Shown here one piece after another: positions 54,914 to 63,676 of a stretch of 64,000 bases of DNA (position 1 is the first letter of the stretch; the number at the start of each line of letters is the position of its first letter). This DNA is from JBFXAF01 sp050184585 (GTDB lineage: Bacteria > Pseudomonadota > Alphaproteobacteria > Rhizobiales > Rhizobiaceae): contig JBFXAF010000006.1 in the NCBI GenBank assembly GCA_050184585.1, positions 124,001 through 188,000 on the forward strand, in the 5' to 3' direction. Under the pieces are notes generated by a model that was given only the letters and a program-made list of their open reading frames with translations, was not told where the DNA came from and did not search any database. A program made the translations under genes and the position numbers.

Positions 54914-55927
54914 CTATCCGGCGATCCGGTTGCCCGCCTTGTCGAAGAACAGCGGGTTCCGGAGCCTTATCGTGACCGAATCACCCCTTCTCAAGGGGGT
55001 GTCGGGATCGGTGAGGGTAGTGAGCTTTTTCTCGCCCACAAGGATGTGCAGGTGGTTCTGGTCACCGAGGTGCTCGACCCAGTCGACCGTCCCGTCGGCA
55101 TGGCCGTTGGACGCCTTCTCGATGGCGAGGTGTTCGGTGCGAGCGCCGATCGTGGCGGCGCCGGCGGGAGCGTCATTGGGGATCATGCCGACCGGCAGAA
55201 GGTTGATCGCCGGCTGTCCGAGGCGGGCCGCGACGTGCAGGTTCGCCGGCTCGGTGTAGATCTCGCGCGGCGTACCGATCTGCACCAGCCGGCCTTCCGA
55301 GAGGATGCCGATTCGGTCGGCCATGGTCATGGCCTCGATCTGGTCATGCGTGACGTAGAGCACGGTCGCGCCGAGTTCGGTCTGGATGCGCTTCAGCTCC
55401 AGGCGAAGCTCGCCACGGAGCTTGGCGTCGAGCGACGACAATGGCTCATCCATCAGGAAGATCGACGGCTGGCGCACCAGCGCGCGGCCGATGGCGACGC
55501 GCTGCATCTCGCCGCCCGAGAGTTTCGTCGAACGGTTCTGCAGCTTGTGATGGATGCGCACCAGCCGGGCGACATGCTCGACGCGTTCGCGGATCGCCGC
55601 CTCGCCCATCCTGCGCGCGGGGGAACGCAGCGGGAAGGCCAGATTCTCGTAGACCGACAGATGCGGATAGAGCGAATACTGCTGGAACACGAAGGCGACA
55701 TCGCGCGCCGACGGTTCAAGGCGCGTGGCGTCACGGCCGCCGATCTGGATCGTGCCCTCCTCGGGTTTCTCAAGCCCGGCGATGAGGCGCAGCGTGGTCG
55801 TCTTGCCTGCGCCGGTAGGGCCGAGCAGCACGACGAACTCGCCATCGGCGACGCGCAGCGAAAGGTCTTCGACCGCGACCGCGTCGCCGAAGGACTTGGT
55901 GACCTTGTGGACGATCACGTCAGCCAT
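54914..55927 (-). CDS. ABC sugar/polyol importer ATPase 2 (UgpC/MalK-like)
   Basis: The 337-residue ATPase has Walker A LGPTGAGKTTTLR, Q-loop FQQYSLYPHL, signature LSGGEMQRV and Walker B LMDEPLSSLD, then a regulatory C-terminal TOBE region. It overlaps the previous ATPase gene by eight bases. Importers with two different MalK-like ATPases and a small DUF2160 protein match the rhizobial glycerol importer GlpSTPQUV, which this operon resembles. Confidence 0.9.
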   Translation of the reverse strand: MADVIVHKVTKSFGDAVAVEDLSLRVADGEFVVLLGPTGAGKTTTLRLIAGLEKPEEGTIQIGGRDATRLEPSARDVAFVFQQYSLYPHLSVYENLAFPLRSPARRMGEAAIRERVEHVARLVRIHHKLQNRSTKLSGGEMQRVAIGRALVRQPSIFLMDEPLSSLDAKLRGELRLELKRIQTELGATVLYVTHDQIEAMTMADRIGILSEGRLVQIGTPREIYTEPANLHVAARLGQPAINLLPVGMIPNDAPAGAATIGARTEHLAIEKASNGHADGTVDWVEHLGDQNHLHILVGEKKLTTLTDPDTPLRRGDSVTIRLRNPLFFDKAGNRIAG

Positions 55928-57014
55928 GCAGGGCACCGTCATGGATGGCGGTGCGGACCGCACGACCCGAGCCACGCTCGAACAGGGACAGACGCGGAGC
56001 GTTGAGGGCGAGCCCGACATTCTCGCCGATGGTGAGCCGGACGTCGGCCGGCACGCGGGCTTTCAGCATGCCGTCGGCCGTCTCCACCGCGACGATCTGG
56101 GTCGAGCCGAGATACTCGGCGCCGTAGACCGACCCGCGCAGCTTCGACGAGTCGTCGAAGCGGATATGCTCGGGGCGAATGCCGAGCGCGAGGTCGCCGG
56201 CCACGCCCTCGCGAAGCTCTGGCACCGCGACCGCGGCGCCCCGCACGACGATCTCCTTCGCTCCCTTGTCGAGCCCGGCATTGAAGGACAGGAAGTTCAT
56301 GGGCGGCGAGCCGATGAAGTCGGCGACGAACATGGTGGCCGGCCGGTCGTAGATCTCCTTCGGCGTGCCGAACTGCTCGATGACGCCGTGGTTCATGACC
56401 GCGATCTTGTCGGCCATGGACATGGCCTCCAGCTGGTCGTGGGTGACGTAGACGGTGGTGGCGTGGATGCGGTTGTGCAGCTCGCGAAGCTCGTGGACCA
56501 TCAGGTCGCGGAACTCGGTGTCGAGCGTGCCCAGCGGCTCGTCCATCAGGAAGCATTTCGGGCGGCGCACGATGGCGCGGCCAAGGGCAACGCGCTGGCG
56601 GTCGCCGCCGGCAAGGCCGGATACCCGGCGGTCGAGCAGATGGTCGATGCGCAGGAGCTTCGCCGCCTCCTCGACCCGGCTCCTGATCTCCGACTTCGGC
56701 ATGCCCTGGGCGAGCAGTGGGAAGCCGATGTTCTTCCTCACATTCATGTGCGGATAGAGCGCGAAGAGCTGGAAGACGAAGGCGATGTCGCGCTCGCGGG
56801 CGCGGCGCATGGTGACTTCCTCGCCGCCGAGCAGGATCTTTCCGCCGGTTGGGAGTTCCAGCCCGGCGATCATCCTCAGCGTTGTCGTCTTGCCGCAGCC
56901 GGACGGCCCGAGCATGACGAAGAACTCGCCATCCTCGACCACGAAGTTGGAATCCTGGACCGCGACGAACGATCCGAACTCCTTCCTCAAGCTCTCCACC
57001 CTGATCTCCGCCAC
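55920..57014 (-). CDS. ABC sugar/polyol importer ATPase 1 (MalK-like, variant signature)
   Basis: The 364-residue ATPase has Walker A LGPSGCGKTTTLR, Q-loop FQLFALYPHM, Walker B LMDEPLGTLD and a C-terminal TOBE region (LGIRPEHIRF). The ABC signature is LAGGDRQRV instead of LSGGQ, a change also seen in some paired rhizobial ATPases, from memory. GTG 57014 follows CGGAG; longer upstream frames overlap the small membrane-protein gene. With the second ATPase it would form a heterodimer. Confidence 0.9.
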   Translation of the reverse strand: MAEIRVESLRKEFGSFVAVQDSNFVVEDGEFFVMLGPSGCGKTTTLRMIAGLELPTGGKILLGGEEVTMRRARERDIAFVFQLFALYPHMNVRKNIGFPLLAQGMPKSEIRSRVEEAAKLLRIDHLLDRRVSGLAGGDRQRVALGRAIVRRPKCFLMDEPLGTLDTEFRDLMVHELRELHNRIHATTVYVTHDQLEAMSMADKIAVMNHGVIEQFGTPKEIYDRPATMFVADFIGSPPMNFLSFNAGLDKGAKEIVVRGAAVAVPELREGVAGDLALGIRPEHIRFDDSSKLRGSVYGAEYLGSTQIVAVETADGMLKARVPADVRLTIGENVGLALNAPRLSLFERGSGRAVRTAIHDGALHG

Positions 57015-57019
57015 CGCCG

Positions 57020-57226
57020 CTACTCCGGGAATTTCGAGACGACGATGAACATCACCGTGCCGAAGAGCATGGTCACGAAGGACCATGTGTAGAAGCCCAG
57101 CACGAAGGGCTGAAACAGCATCAGGAAGCCTATGCCGATGACTGCGGTGGCGATGTTTTCCAGGACGCCGCGTCTGGCCCAACGCGGCCAAGAGGATTTC
57201 CGGCGCTTGCTCTCTGCGACGCTCAT
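57020..57226 (-). CDS. Small two-helix membrane protein, GlpU/DUF2160-like (68 aa)
   Basis: The protein has a basic tail (MSVAESKRRKSSWPRWARRG) and two hydrophobic helices (IATAVIGIGFLMLFQPFVLG and WSFVTMLFGTVMFIVVS). The ATG overlaps the permease stop by ATGA and the ATPase start follows. Its size and place match GlpU of the rhizobial glycerol importer. The role is unknown; it may stabilise the permeases. Confidence 0.75.
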   Translation of the reverse strand: MSVAESKRRKSSWPRWARRGVLENIATAVIGIGFLMLFQPFVLGFYTWSFVTMLFGTVMFIVVSKFPE

Positions 57227-58170
57227 TTCCTGACCGCCCCGAAGGTGATGCCGCGCAGGAGATGCTTCCTGAGCAGGATGGTGAATACGAGGATCGGCAC
57301 GAGGAAAATCGTCGTGCCGGCGGCGACCGCCGGCCAGTCCTGCCCGCCCTCGCCGATGATGGTCGGGATGAAGGGCGGCGCGGTCTGCGCCGTGCCGGAC
57401 GTGAGCAGCGCGGCGAAGGCATATTCGTTCCAGGCGAAGATCAGGCAGAAGATCGCCGTGGCGGCGATGCCGGTGGTCGCCTGCGGCAGCACGACCTTCC
57501 GAAACGCCTGGAGGCGGGTGTAGCCGTCGATCATCGCCGCCTCCTCGTACTCGCGCGGGATCTCGTCGATGAAGCCCTTCAGCAGCCAGACGGCGAGCGA
57601 CACGTTCACGGCCGTGTAGAGCAGGATCATGCCGAGCGCGGTGTCCGAGAGGCCGAGTTCGCGGTACATGAGGTAGATCGGGATGGCGACCGCGATCGGC
57701 GGCATCATGCGCGTCGAGAGGATGAAGAACATCAGGTCGTCGGCAAGCGGCACCTTGAAGCGCGAGAAGCCATAGGCAGCGAGCGTACCGAGGAACACCG
57801 CGAGGAAGGTGGAGCCGAAGGCGATCACCAGCGAATTGGTGAAGCGCGGCAGGAAGTTCGACTGGCCGGCGATCACCATGTTGCGCTTGCGGGTCGTCTC
57901 GTCGCAGAAAGTCTCCGCCGGCGGCAGCGACAGGATGTATTCCTGCGTCTGCCGGGTGCGCGTCGTGAACAGGTTGCAATAGCCCTCGATGCTCGGCGAG
58001 AAGACGACCTTCGGCGGATAGGAAATCGAATCCGGCGGCGTCTTGAAGCTGGTCGCGACGATCCAGAAGAGCGGGATCATCGAGACGAGCGCGTAGATGA
58101 CCACGATGATGCCGGCGGCGGTCTTCGAGGTCGACGTCGGCTCGACGACGGAATGGGCAGCGGCGCTCAT
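57223..58170 (-). CDS. ABC sugar/polyol importer permease 2 (GlpQ/UgpE-like)
   Basis: The 315-residue permease starts ATG 58170 in an ATGA overlap. About six helices are present (first IIVVIYALVSMIPLFWIVA), a long periplasmic loop after helix 1 (about 40-90), and the EAA loop EYEEAAMIDGYTRLQAFRKVVLPQA near 205-230. It pairs with the upstream permease. The upstream extension of the frame is the shadow of that gene. Confidence 0.92.
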   Translation of the reverse strand: MSAAAHSVVEPTSTSKTAAGIIVVIYALVSMIPLFWIVATSFKTPPDSISYPPKVVFSPSIEGYCNLFTTRTRQTQEYILSLPPAETFCDETTRKRNMVIAGQSNFLPRFTNSLVIAFGSTFLAVFLGTLAAYGFSRFKVPLADDLMFFILSTRMMPPIAVAIPIYLMYRELGLSDTALGMILLYTAVNVSLAVWLLKGFIDEIPREYEEAAMIDGYTRLQAFRKVVLPQATTGIAATAIFCLIFAWNEYAFAALLTSGTAQTAPPFIPTIIGEGGQDWPAVAAGTTIFLVPILVFTILLRKHLLRGITFGAVRK

Positions 58171-59162
58171 CGGTTCTTCACGCGGTTGAGGGCCTTCACG
58201 TAGATGTTGGCGAGGCCGAAGACGGCGACAAACAGGATGATGGCGAAGGCGGAGGAGAAGCCGGTGCGCCATTTCTCGAACGCCTCGCGCTTCAGCGTGA
58301 TGGAGGCGACCTCGGTCGTCGAGCCAGGCCCGCCGCCGGTGAGCAGGTTGACCATGTCGAACATCTTGAAGTTCTCGATGCCCCGGAACAGCACCGCGAG
58401 CATGATGAAGGGCAGCGCCATGGGGAGCGTGATCGACCAGAACTGACGCCAGCTGGAGGCGCGATCGACCTCGGCGGCCTCGTAGATGTAGTCGGGGATC
58501 GAGCGCAGCCCCGCCAGGCAGATCAGCATGACGTAGGGCGTCCACATCCAGGTATCGACGATGATGATGGCCCATGGCGCCAGCCTGACGCTGGACAGCA
58601 TGGCGATCTCGGTCGGCGGAATGCCCGAGAAGAACGAGACGATGTAGGTGAAGAGGCCGATCTGCGGCTCGTAGAGGAAGCGCCAGAAATTGCCGACGAC
58701 GGCGGGCGACAGCATCATCGGAACCAGGATGACCGTCGTCCAGAAGGCGTGTCCGCGAAACTTGCGGTCGATCAGCCAGGCGAGCGTGAAGCCGATCAGC
58801 GTCTGAAGAAGGATCGTCCAGAAAACGAAATGCGCGGTCGCCTGCATGGCGAGCCAGGTGTCCGTGTCGGTCAGGATGCGCGAATAGTTGCTGATGCCGA
58901 CGTTCCTGATCTCCTCGTTCGGCCTGTTGGCGCGGTAGTTGGTGAACGACAGCCGTATGGCCCAGATCAACGGGAATATGTTGATCGCCAGGAGCAGGAT
59001 CATCGTCGGCGCGATGAACAGCCAGGCGACGAACCGGTCGGACAGGCCGCGCACGCCGGCCGCGACCGGCGCAGGCGTCGCCCGCACGACGGAATCGGCC
59101 GCCCGCTCCAGGATGGATGCATTCGTGTCAGTCACGTGGGGGCTTTCGGCGTCGCGCATCAT
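58167..59162 (-). CDS. ABC sugar/polyol importer permease 1 (GlpP/UgpA-like)
   Basis: The 331-residue membrane protein has an N-terminal soluble tail of about 45 residues, then helices beginning FVAWLFIAPTMILLLAINIFPLIWA. The EAA loop is YIYEAAEVDRASSWRQFWSITLPMA near residues 225-250. The first ATG of two (59162 and 59159) is used. Two strong hairpins lie in the gap to the binding-protein gene upstream. Confidence 0.92.
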   Translation of the reverse strand: MMRDAESPHVTDTNASILERAADSVVRATPAPVAAGVRGLSDRFVAWLFIAPTMILLLAINIFPLIWAIRLSFTNYRANRPNEEIRNVGISNYSRILTDTDTWLAMQATAHFVFWTILLQTLIGFTLAWLIDRKFRGHAFWTTVILVPMMLSPAVVGNFWRFLYEPQIGLFTYIVSFFSGIPPTEIAMLSSVRLAPWAIIIVDTWMWTPYVMLICLAGLRSIPDYIYEAAEVDRASSWRQFWSITLPMALPFIMLAVLFRGIENFKMFDMVNLLTGGGPGSTTEVASITLKREAFEKWRTGFSSAFAIILFVAVFGLANIYVKALNRVKNR

Positions 59163-59171
59163 TTCGGAAAT

Positions 59172-59207
59172 CCGTCCCGCGTCGTCATGCTACACGACGC
59201 GGGACGG
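59172..59207. repeat. 14-bp stem hairpin before permease 1
   Basis: CCGTCCCGCGTCGT pairs perfectly with ACGACGCGGGACGG around an 8-base loop. It ends 10 bp before the permease ATG and has no T-run on the coding strand. It may hide the ribosome site or stabilise the upstream mRNA. Confidence 0.8.
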
Positions 59208-59240
59208 GCTTGGGAGGCGCGGATGCGCCGGCGGACGAAC

Positions 59241-59265
59241 GCGGGGAGCGGCAAGCGCTCCCCGC
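59241..59265. repeat. 10-bp stem hairpin after the binding-protein gene
   Basis: GCGGGGAGCG and CGCTCCCCGC enclose GCAAG, starting just past the binding-protein stop. It lacks a T-run, so it is more likely to protect the upstream message from 3' decay than to terminate. Confidence 0.8.
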
Positions 59266-59271
59266 GGCCGA

Positions 59272-60603
59272 TCACATCTTGCCGTCGTCCTCGAACACTT
59301 CGGTCCAGTCGGCGACGAGACCGTCGAGGGCTTCCTGGGCGGTGCCGTTGCCGGCGACGACATAGTCGTGGAAGCGCTTCTGCGATGCCTGGAGCAACGA
59401 GGCGTAGCTTGGCTCGGCCCAGAAGTCCTTCACGATCGCCATCGAGTCCAGGAAGGTCTGCGCGTAGGGCTGGCTGGCCGCGAAGCCCGGATCTTCCACG
59501 ACCGCCTTCAGGCAGGAGAAGCCGCCGAGCGACCACCACTTCTTCTGCACGTCGGCCGTCGCGAACCACTTGATGTATTTCAGCGCCGCTTCCTGCTTCT
59601 CGGAATATGCCACCACCGAGATGCCCTGGCCGCCGAGCTGGGCGAACCTGTCGCCATCGGGGCCGGCCGGATTGGCGAAGAAGCCGACCTTGTCGCCGCC
59701 TACCGCCTCGTCCTTCTGAAGGCCGGGCCAGGTGAAGGCGAAGTTCATGTGCAGTGCGACCTGGCCCGATTTGAAGGCGTCGACACCCTCGCCCATGTAG
59801 CTGTTGGAAGCGCCCGGAGGCGTGCAGCAGTCGTAGAGCGCCTTGTAGAACTCGAGACCGGCCACCGACTTCGGCGAGTTGACGAAGCCTTCCATCTCGT
59901 AAGGCTTGTCCGGATTCTCGTACTTGAAGCCGAACGAATAGAGCACGTCCATCGCGCCCATCGTGACGCCCTCGGAGCCGCGCTCGGTGTAGATCGAGGC
60001 GCCGTAGACGGTCTTGCCGTCGATCTCGCGCTTCTGGAAGAAGTCCGCGATATCCTTCAACTCGGCAAAGGTCGCGGGCACGGCCAGATCACGGCCATAC
60101 TTTTCCTTGAACGCAGCCTGAATTTCCGGCTTGGCGAACCAATCCTTGCGATATGTCCAGCCGACCACGTCACCAAAGGCCGGTAGCGACCAGTAGTTCG
60201 GCGTGTTCTTCGGCCACTGCGAGTATCCGACGACGGTGGCGTCGACGAAGTCGCTCATCTTGATTCCTTCCTTGTCGAAGAAATCGTTGAGCTTCACGTA
60301 GTGGCCGTTCTCGGCCGAACCGCCGATCCACTGCGAGTCGCCGATGATCAGGTCGCAGAGCTTGCCCTTGGAATTCAGTTCGTTGAGAAAGCGGTCGGCA
60401 TAGTTCGTCCACGGCACGAACTCGAACTTCATGCCGATGCCCGTCTCGGCGGTGAAGTCCTTGGACAGTTCGACCAGCGCGTTCGCCGGGTCCCAGGCTG
60501 CCCAGCAGAGCGTCAGGTCCTCGGCCTGCGCGACGTTGGACATGGCCGTCGAGGCGAAGAGACCCGCCGCCAGACCCAACGACAGTTTTATCGTGGATTT
60601 CAT
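59272..60603 (-). CDS. ABC importer periplasmic sugar/polyol-binding protein (GlpV/UgpB-like)
   Basis: The 443-residue protein has a signal peptide ending AMSNVAQA (about 1-27) and a family-1 solute-binding fold: EDLTLCWAAWDPANALVELSKDF, then PWTNYADRFLNELNSKGKLCDLIIGDSQWIGG and many aromatic residues. It delivers a sugar or polyol to the two permeases. It heads the long minus-strand operon. A candidate operator palindrome lies upstream at 60715-60742. Confidence 0.92.
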   Translation of the reverse strand: MKSTIKLSLGLAAGLFASTAMSNVAQAEDLTLCWAAWDPANALVELSKDFTAETGIGMKFEFVPWTNYADRFLNELNSKGKLCDLIIGDSQWIGGSAENGHYVKLNDFFDKEGIKMSDFVDATVVGYSQWPKNTPNYWSLPAFGDVVGWTYRKDWFAKPEIQAAFKEKYGRDLAVPATFAELKDIADFFQKREIDGKTVYGASIYTERGSEGVTMGAMDVLYSFGFKYENPDKPYEMEGFVNSPKSVAGLEFYKALYDCCTPPGASNSYMGEGVDAFKSGQVALHMNFAFTWPGLQKDEAVGGDKVGFFANPAGPDGDRFAQLGGQGISVVAYSEKQEAALKYIKWFATADVQKKWWSLGGFSCLKAVVEDPGFAASQPYAQTFLDSMAIVKDFWAEPSYASLLQASQKRFHDYVVAGNGTAQEALDGLVADWTEVFEDDGKM

Positions 60604-60714
60604 GCCTACCTCCCATTTGCGAAACCGATCCGGATGACGGTTTCAAGAGCCCGAAAACCCCTCGAAAGGGGTCGCCACATCGCCGGCCGCACCGCCGTTC
60701 GATGTTGAGTGATT

Positions 60715-60742
60715 TGTTTAGTGATGCAGTTTTTACTAAACA
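60715..60742. promoter_or_regulatory. Operator-like inverted repeat upstream of the polyol importer operon
   Basis: TGTTTAGT and ACTAAACA form a perfect 8-bp inverted repeat with a 12-bp spacer, about 110 bp before the binding-protein ATG. The AT-rich TTTAGT...ACTAAA pattern resembles sites of ROK-family repressors such as NagC or XylR. The regulator gene is not in the window. Confidence 0.5.
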
Positions 60743-60904
60743 CGGCAAGCGGCAAGTTGCGCTGCATTGCAGCAATAGAATTGTGCGACGCCGAAGGACG
60801 ACTGGTCGGCAACGCTGCCGATTCGTCTGATTGTGAGCCGAAATCAGGGCGATAGCGGAATCGTCCTGCACCGGAAGCCAAGTCGGGGGCAAAGCGCGCG
60901 ACAC

Positions 60905-60921
60905 ACTCAACTTTGTTGAGT
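60905..60921. promoter_or_regulatory. 7-bp operator-like palindrome
   Basis: ACTCAAC and GTTGAGT flank TTT, a perfect and compact palindrome suited to a dimeric repressor. It lies 125 bp before the small barrel-protein gene and about 300 bp before the importer operon. A half-site GTTGAGT also occurs near 60704. Confidence 0.4.
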
Positions 60922-61045
60922 AAATCGTCTCAGGAACCCTGCCAAAAAACCTTAGGCTCTGCTAATTTACCTGTCCCGGAAGCGCCGGCCTACGAAGCGA
61001 ACCGGGACCGGTCCCACCCGCTCAACCAAGTCAAGGGAGCAGAGC

Positions 61046-61357
61046 ATGTTCGTCGCACGTTGGCAGATCGACGCCAAGTTCGGGCACAAGCAGAGCGTCA
61101 TCGACAGTCTGAGGGCATGGGAGCGCGATGTCGGACGCGCGGCCGGCACCGACGACATGGACTTCAAGATCCTCACCGGGTCGATCGGCGCGCGCGAGGC
61201 GACGGTCGAGGCGCATCACACCGTCAAGAGCCTCGCCCAGCTCGAGAGCTTCTTCCAGGCACTCGGCAAGAACGACGCCCACGCCAAGTGGAGCAAGAGC
61301 CTGGAGGAGCACGTCGTCTCCGGCACGGCGTACTGGCAGATTTTCCGGGTGGTGTAG
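61046..61357 (+). CDS. Small dimeric alpha/beta-barrel-like protein (103 aa)
   Basis: The protein reads MFVARWQIDAKFGHKQSVIDSLRAWERDVG, then MDFKILTGSIGAREATVEAHHTVKSLAQLESFF, and ends GTAYWQIFRVV. The alternation of strand, helix and strand with a final WQIFRVV strand suggests a ferredoxin-like alpha/beta barrel such as NIPSNAP or antibiotic-monooxygenase domains. GGGAG precedes the ATG. No ligand is evident. Confidence 0.65.
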   Translation: MFVARWQIDAKFGHKQSVIDSLRAWERDVGRAAGTDDMDFKILTGSIGAREATVEAHHTVKSLAQLESFFQALGKNDAHAKWSKSLEEHVVSGTAYWQIFRVV

Positions 61358-61377
61358 GGCTCACGTCACACCCCGAG

Positions 61378-61399
61378 CCCCTCCCCCCGAGGGGAGGGG
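61378..61399. terminator. Hairpin between convergent genes
   Basis: CCCCTCCCC and GGGGAGGGG pair around CCGA, between the convergent barrel-protein and aldehyde-dehydrogenase genes. The conserved hairpin resembles that of the two-hairpin repeats. There is no T-run, so any termination would be weak or Rho-assisted. Confidence 0.5.
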
Positions 61400-61411
61400 A
61401 ACCGGGCTTGG

Positions 61412-62839
61412 CTACCCGTGCGCGACCATGACGTGGCGCACGGCGGTGTAGTCCTCCAGCGCATAGAGCGACATGTCCTTGCCGTAGCCGGACTGCTTCA
61501 CGCCGCCATGCGGCATCTCGTTGGTCAGCATGAAATGCGTGTTGATCCAGGTGCAGCCATACTGAAGGCGCGCGGCGGTCGCCATGGCGCGCGACACGTC
61601 CTTCGTCCACACGGACGAGGCCAGACCGTAGTCGCTGTCGTTCGCCCAGTTGACCGCCTCGTCGACGTCGGAAAAGCGGGTGACCGAAACCACCGGTCCG
61701 AACACCTCGCGCCGCACGATCTCGTCGTCCTGCAAGGCGCCGGCGACGACCGTCGGCTGATAGAAGAAGCCCTTGCCATCGCCGGGCTTGCCGCCGGTGG
61801 TGATCTCGATGTGCTTCAATTCCGAGGCGCGCTCGACGAAGGAGGCGACGCGGTCGCGCTGGCGTTTCGAGATCAGCGGGCCGATCTCGTTCTCGGTGTC
61901 GTCGGGCCGCGCGAACTTGATCGTCGAGACGGCGGAGGAGAGGTCGGCGACGAGCTTGTCGTAGACCTTCTTGCCAGCATAGATGCGGCAGGCCGCCGTG
62001 CAGTCCTGACCGGCGTTATAGTAGCCGAAGGCGCGCAGGCCGGAGACGACGGCGTCGATGTCGGCGTCGTCGAAGACGATGACCGGCGCCTTGCCGCCGA
62101 GCTCGAGATGCGTGCGCTTGACCGACTTGGCCGCCGCCTGGAGCACCTTCTTGCCGGTGGCGACGTCGCCGGTGATAGAGATCATGTTGATCTTCGGATG
62201 GTTGATCAGCGCGTTGCCGACGCTGTCGCCGCGGCCAAGAACGATGTTGACCACACCCTCGGGGAGGATATCGGACAGTATCCTGCCGAGCTTCAGCGCG
62301 GTCAGCGGCGTCTGCTCCGACGGCTTGAAGACCACCGTGTTGCCACCGCCAATCGCCGGCGCGAGCTTCCAGGCCATCATCATCAGCGGGTAGTTCCACG
62401 GCGCGATCGAGGCGACGAGTCCGATCGGGTCGCGGCGAATCATCGAGGTGAAGTTGGGGATGTACTCGCCAGCGATGGCGCCCGGCATGGTGCGCACAGC
62501 GCCGGCGAAGAAGCGGTAGCAGTCGACGATCGCCGGAATCTCGTCATTGAGGACAGCGTTGATCGGCTTGCCGCAGTTCAGGGCCTCGAGCGCGGCGAAC
62601 TCCTTCGCCTCAGCCTCGATCCGGTCGGCGATCCTGAGCAGATAGCCGGAGCGCTGCGCAGGCGTGGTGCGCGACCAGGTGACGAAGGCCTTTTCGGCTG
62701 CGGCGATCGCCGCCTCGATCTGGCCCTGGCTCGCCTCCGGCAGGTCGAGAATCGTATCGCCCGTCTTCGGATTGAGGATGTGCTCCTCGGTCTCGGTACC
62801 CTTCTCGAACTTCGAGCCGATGAGCATCTGGGTGTCCAT
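61412..62839 (-). CDS. Aldehyde dehydrogenase, gamma-aminobutyraldehyde type
   Basis: The 475-residue enzyme has the ALDH residues: Cys280 in NAGQDCTAACR, Glu246 in HLELGGKAP, and the NAD loop SIAPWNYPLMMMAW. The start MDTQMLIGSKFEKG resembles aminobutyraldehyde/betaine-aldehyde dehydrogenases of the PatD group. It would oxidise 4-aminobutanal from putrescine to GABA. It follows two PotB/PotC-like permease genes on the same strand, which supports polyamine use. Confidence 0.87.
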   Translation of the reverse strand: MDTQMLIGSKFEKGTETEEHILNPKTGDTILDLPEASQGQIEAAIAAAEKAFVTWSRTTPAQRSGYLLRIADRIEAEAKEFAALEALNCGKPINAVLNDEIPAIVDCYRFFAGAVRTMPGAIAGEYIPNFTSMIRRDPIGLVASIAPWNYPLMMMAWKLAPAIGGGNTVVFKPSEQTPLTALKLGRILSDILPEGVVNIVLGRGDSVGNALINHPKINMISITGDVATGKKVLQAAAKSVKRTHLELGGKAPVIVFDDADIDAVVSGLRAFGYYNAGQDCTAACRIYAGKKVYDKLVADLSSAVSTIKFARPDDTENEIGPLISKRQRDRVASFVERASELKHIEITTGGKPGDGKGFFYQPTVVAGALQDDEIVRREVFGPVVSVTRFSDVDEAVNWANDSDYGLASSVWTKDVSRAMATAARLQYGCTWINTHFMLTNEMPHGGVKQSGYGKDMSLYALEDYTAVRHVMVAHG

Positions 62840-62860
62840 GGGGCGTCTCCCTGAATGAAG

Positions 62861-63676
62861 CTATTTGCCCATGCCGGCGACCTGATCGCCGTCGCGGGTG
62901 AGGTAGTAGGCGGCGAGAATCGGCAGCAGCGTGACCAGCACGACCACCATCGCCACCACGTTGGTGACCGGACGCTGGCGCGGGCGCACCAGCTCTTCCA
63001 GCATCCAGATCGGCAAGGTCTGCTGCTGGCCGGCGGTGAAGGTGGTGACGATGACCTCGTCGAAGGACAGCGCGAAGGCAAGCATGCCGCCGGCGAGCAG
63101 CGCGGTGCCTATGTTGGGCAGGATCACAAAGCGGAACGTCTGGAAGCCGTTGGCGCCGAGGTCCATCGAGGCTTCCACCATCGAGCCCGAGGTGCGCCGG
63201 AAGCGCGCCACGGCGTTGTTGTAGACGACGACCACGCAGAAGGTGGCGTGGCCGAGGACGATCGTCCAGGTGGAGAAGGGAATCTCCATCAGCGAGAAGG
63301 CCGAGCGCAGCGAGATGCCGGTGATGATGCCGGGCAGCGCGATCGGCAGGATGACGAGCAGCGAGATCGTCTCGCGGCCGAAGAACCGCGAGCCCGAGAC
63401 GGCGGCGGCGCAGAGCGTGCCGAGCACCAGCGCGATGGCGGTCGAGATCGAGGCAACCTGCACGGAGAGCTTCAGCGCCTCCCAGACGTCGGGCCGGTTC
63501 CAAGTGACCGCGAACCATCGGGTGGTGAAGCCGGGCGGCGGCCAAGCGTAGCTCTTGTCCTCGGTGGTGAAGGCATAGACGAAAATCAGGAGTATCGGCA
63601 GGTGCAGGAACAGCAGCCCGGCGCCGGCAGCGATCTTGATGCCCAGGGGGGCGCGTTGATCGCGGTCAGAGCGCAT
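62861..63676 (-). CDS. Polyamine-type ABC permease, PotC/YdcV-like
   Basis: The 271-residue permease has six helices starting KIAAGAGLLFLHLPILLIFVYAF and the EAA loop SMVEASMDLGANGFQTFRFVILPNI near 160-185. The SLMEIPFSTWTIVLGHATF region is typical of PotC-like subunits. It overlaps the previous permease gene by 11 bases. The aminobutyraldehyde dehydrogenase lies 21 bp downstream. Confidence 0.9.
   Translation of the reverse strand: MRSDRDQRAPLGIKIAAGAGLLFLHLPILLIFVYAFTTEDKSYAWPPPGFTTRWFAVTWNRPDVWEALKLSVQVASISTAIALVLGTLCAAAVSGSRFFGRETISLLVILPIALPGIITGISLRSAFSLMEIPFSTWTIVLGHATFCVVVVYNNAVARFRRTSGSMVEASMDLGANGFQTFRFVILPNIGTALLAGGMLAFALSFDEVIVTTFTAGQQQTLPIWMLEELVRPRQRPVTNVVAMVVVLVTLLPILAAYYLTRDGDQVAGMGK

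Larger units (their letters stand above)
60604..61045. other. Regulatory gap between the importer operon and a small plus-strand gene
   Basis: The 442-bp divergent region is less GC-rich than its neighbours, as expected for promoters. It holds two clear palindromes, listed separately. I see no gene in it. Confidence 0.6.
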
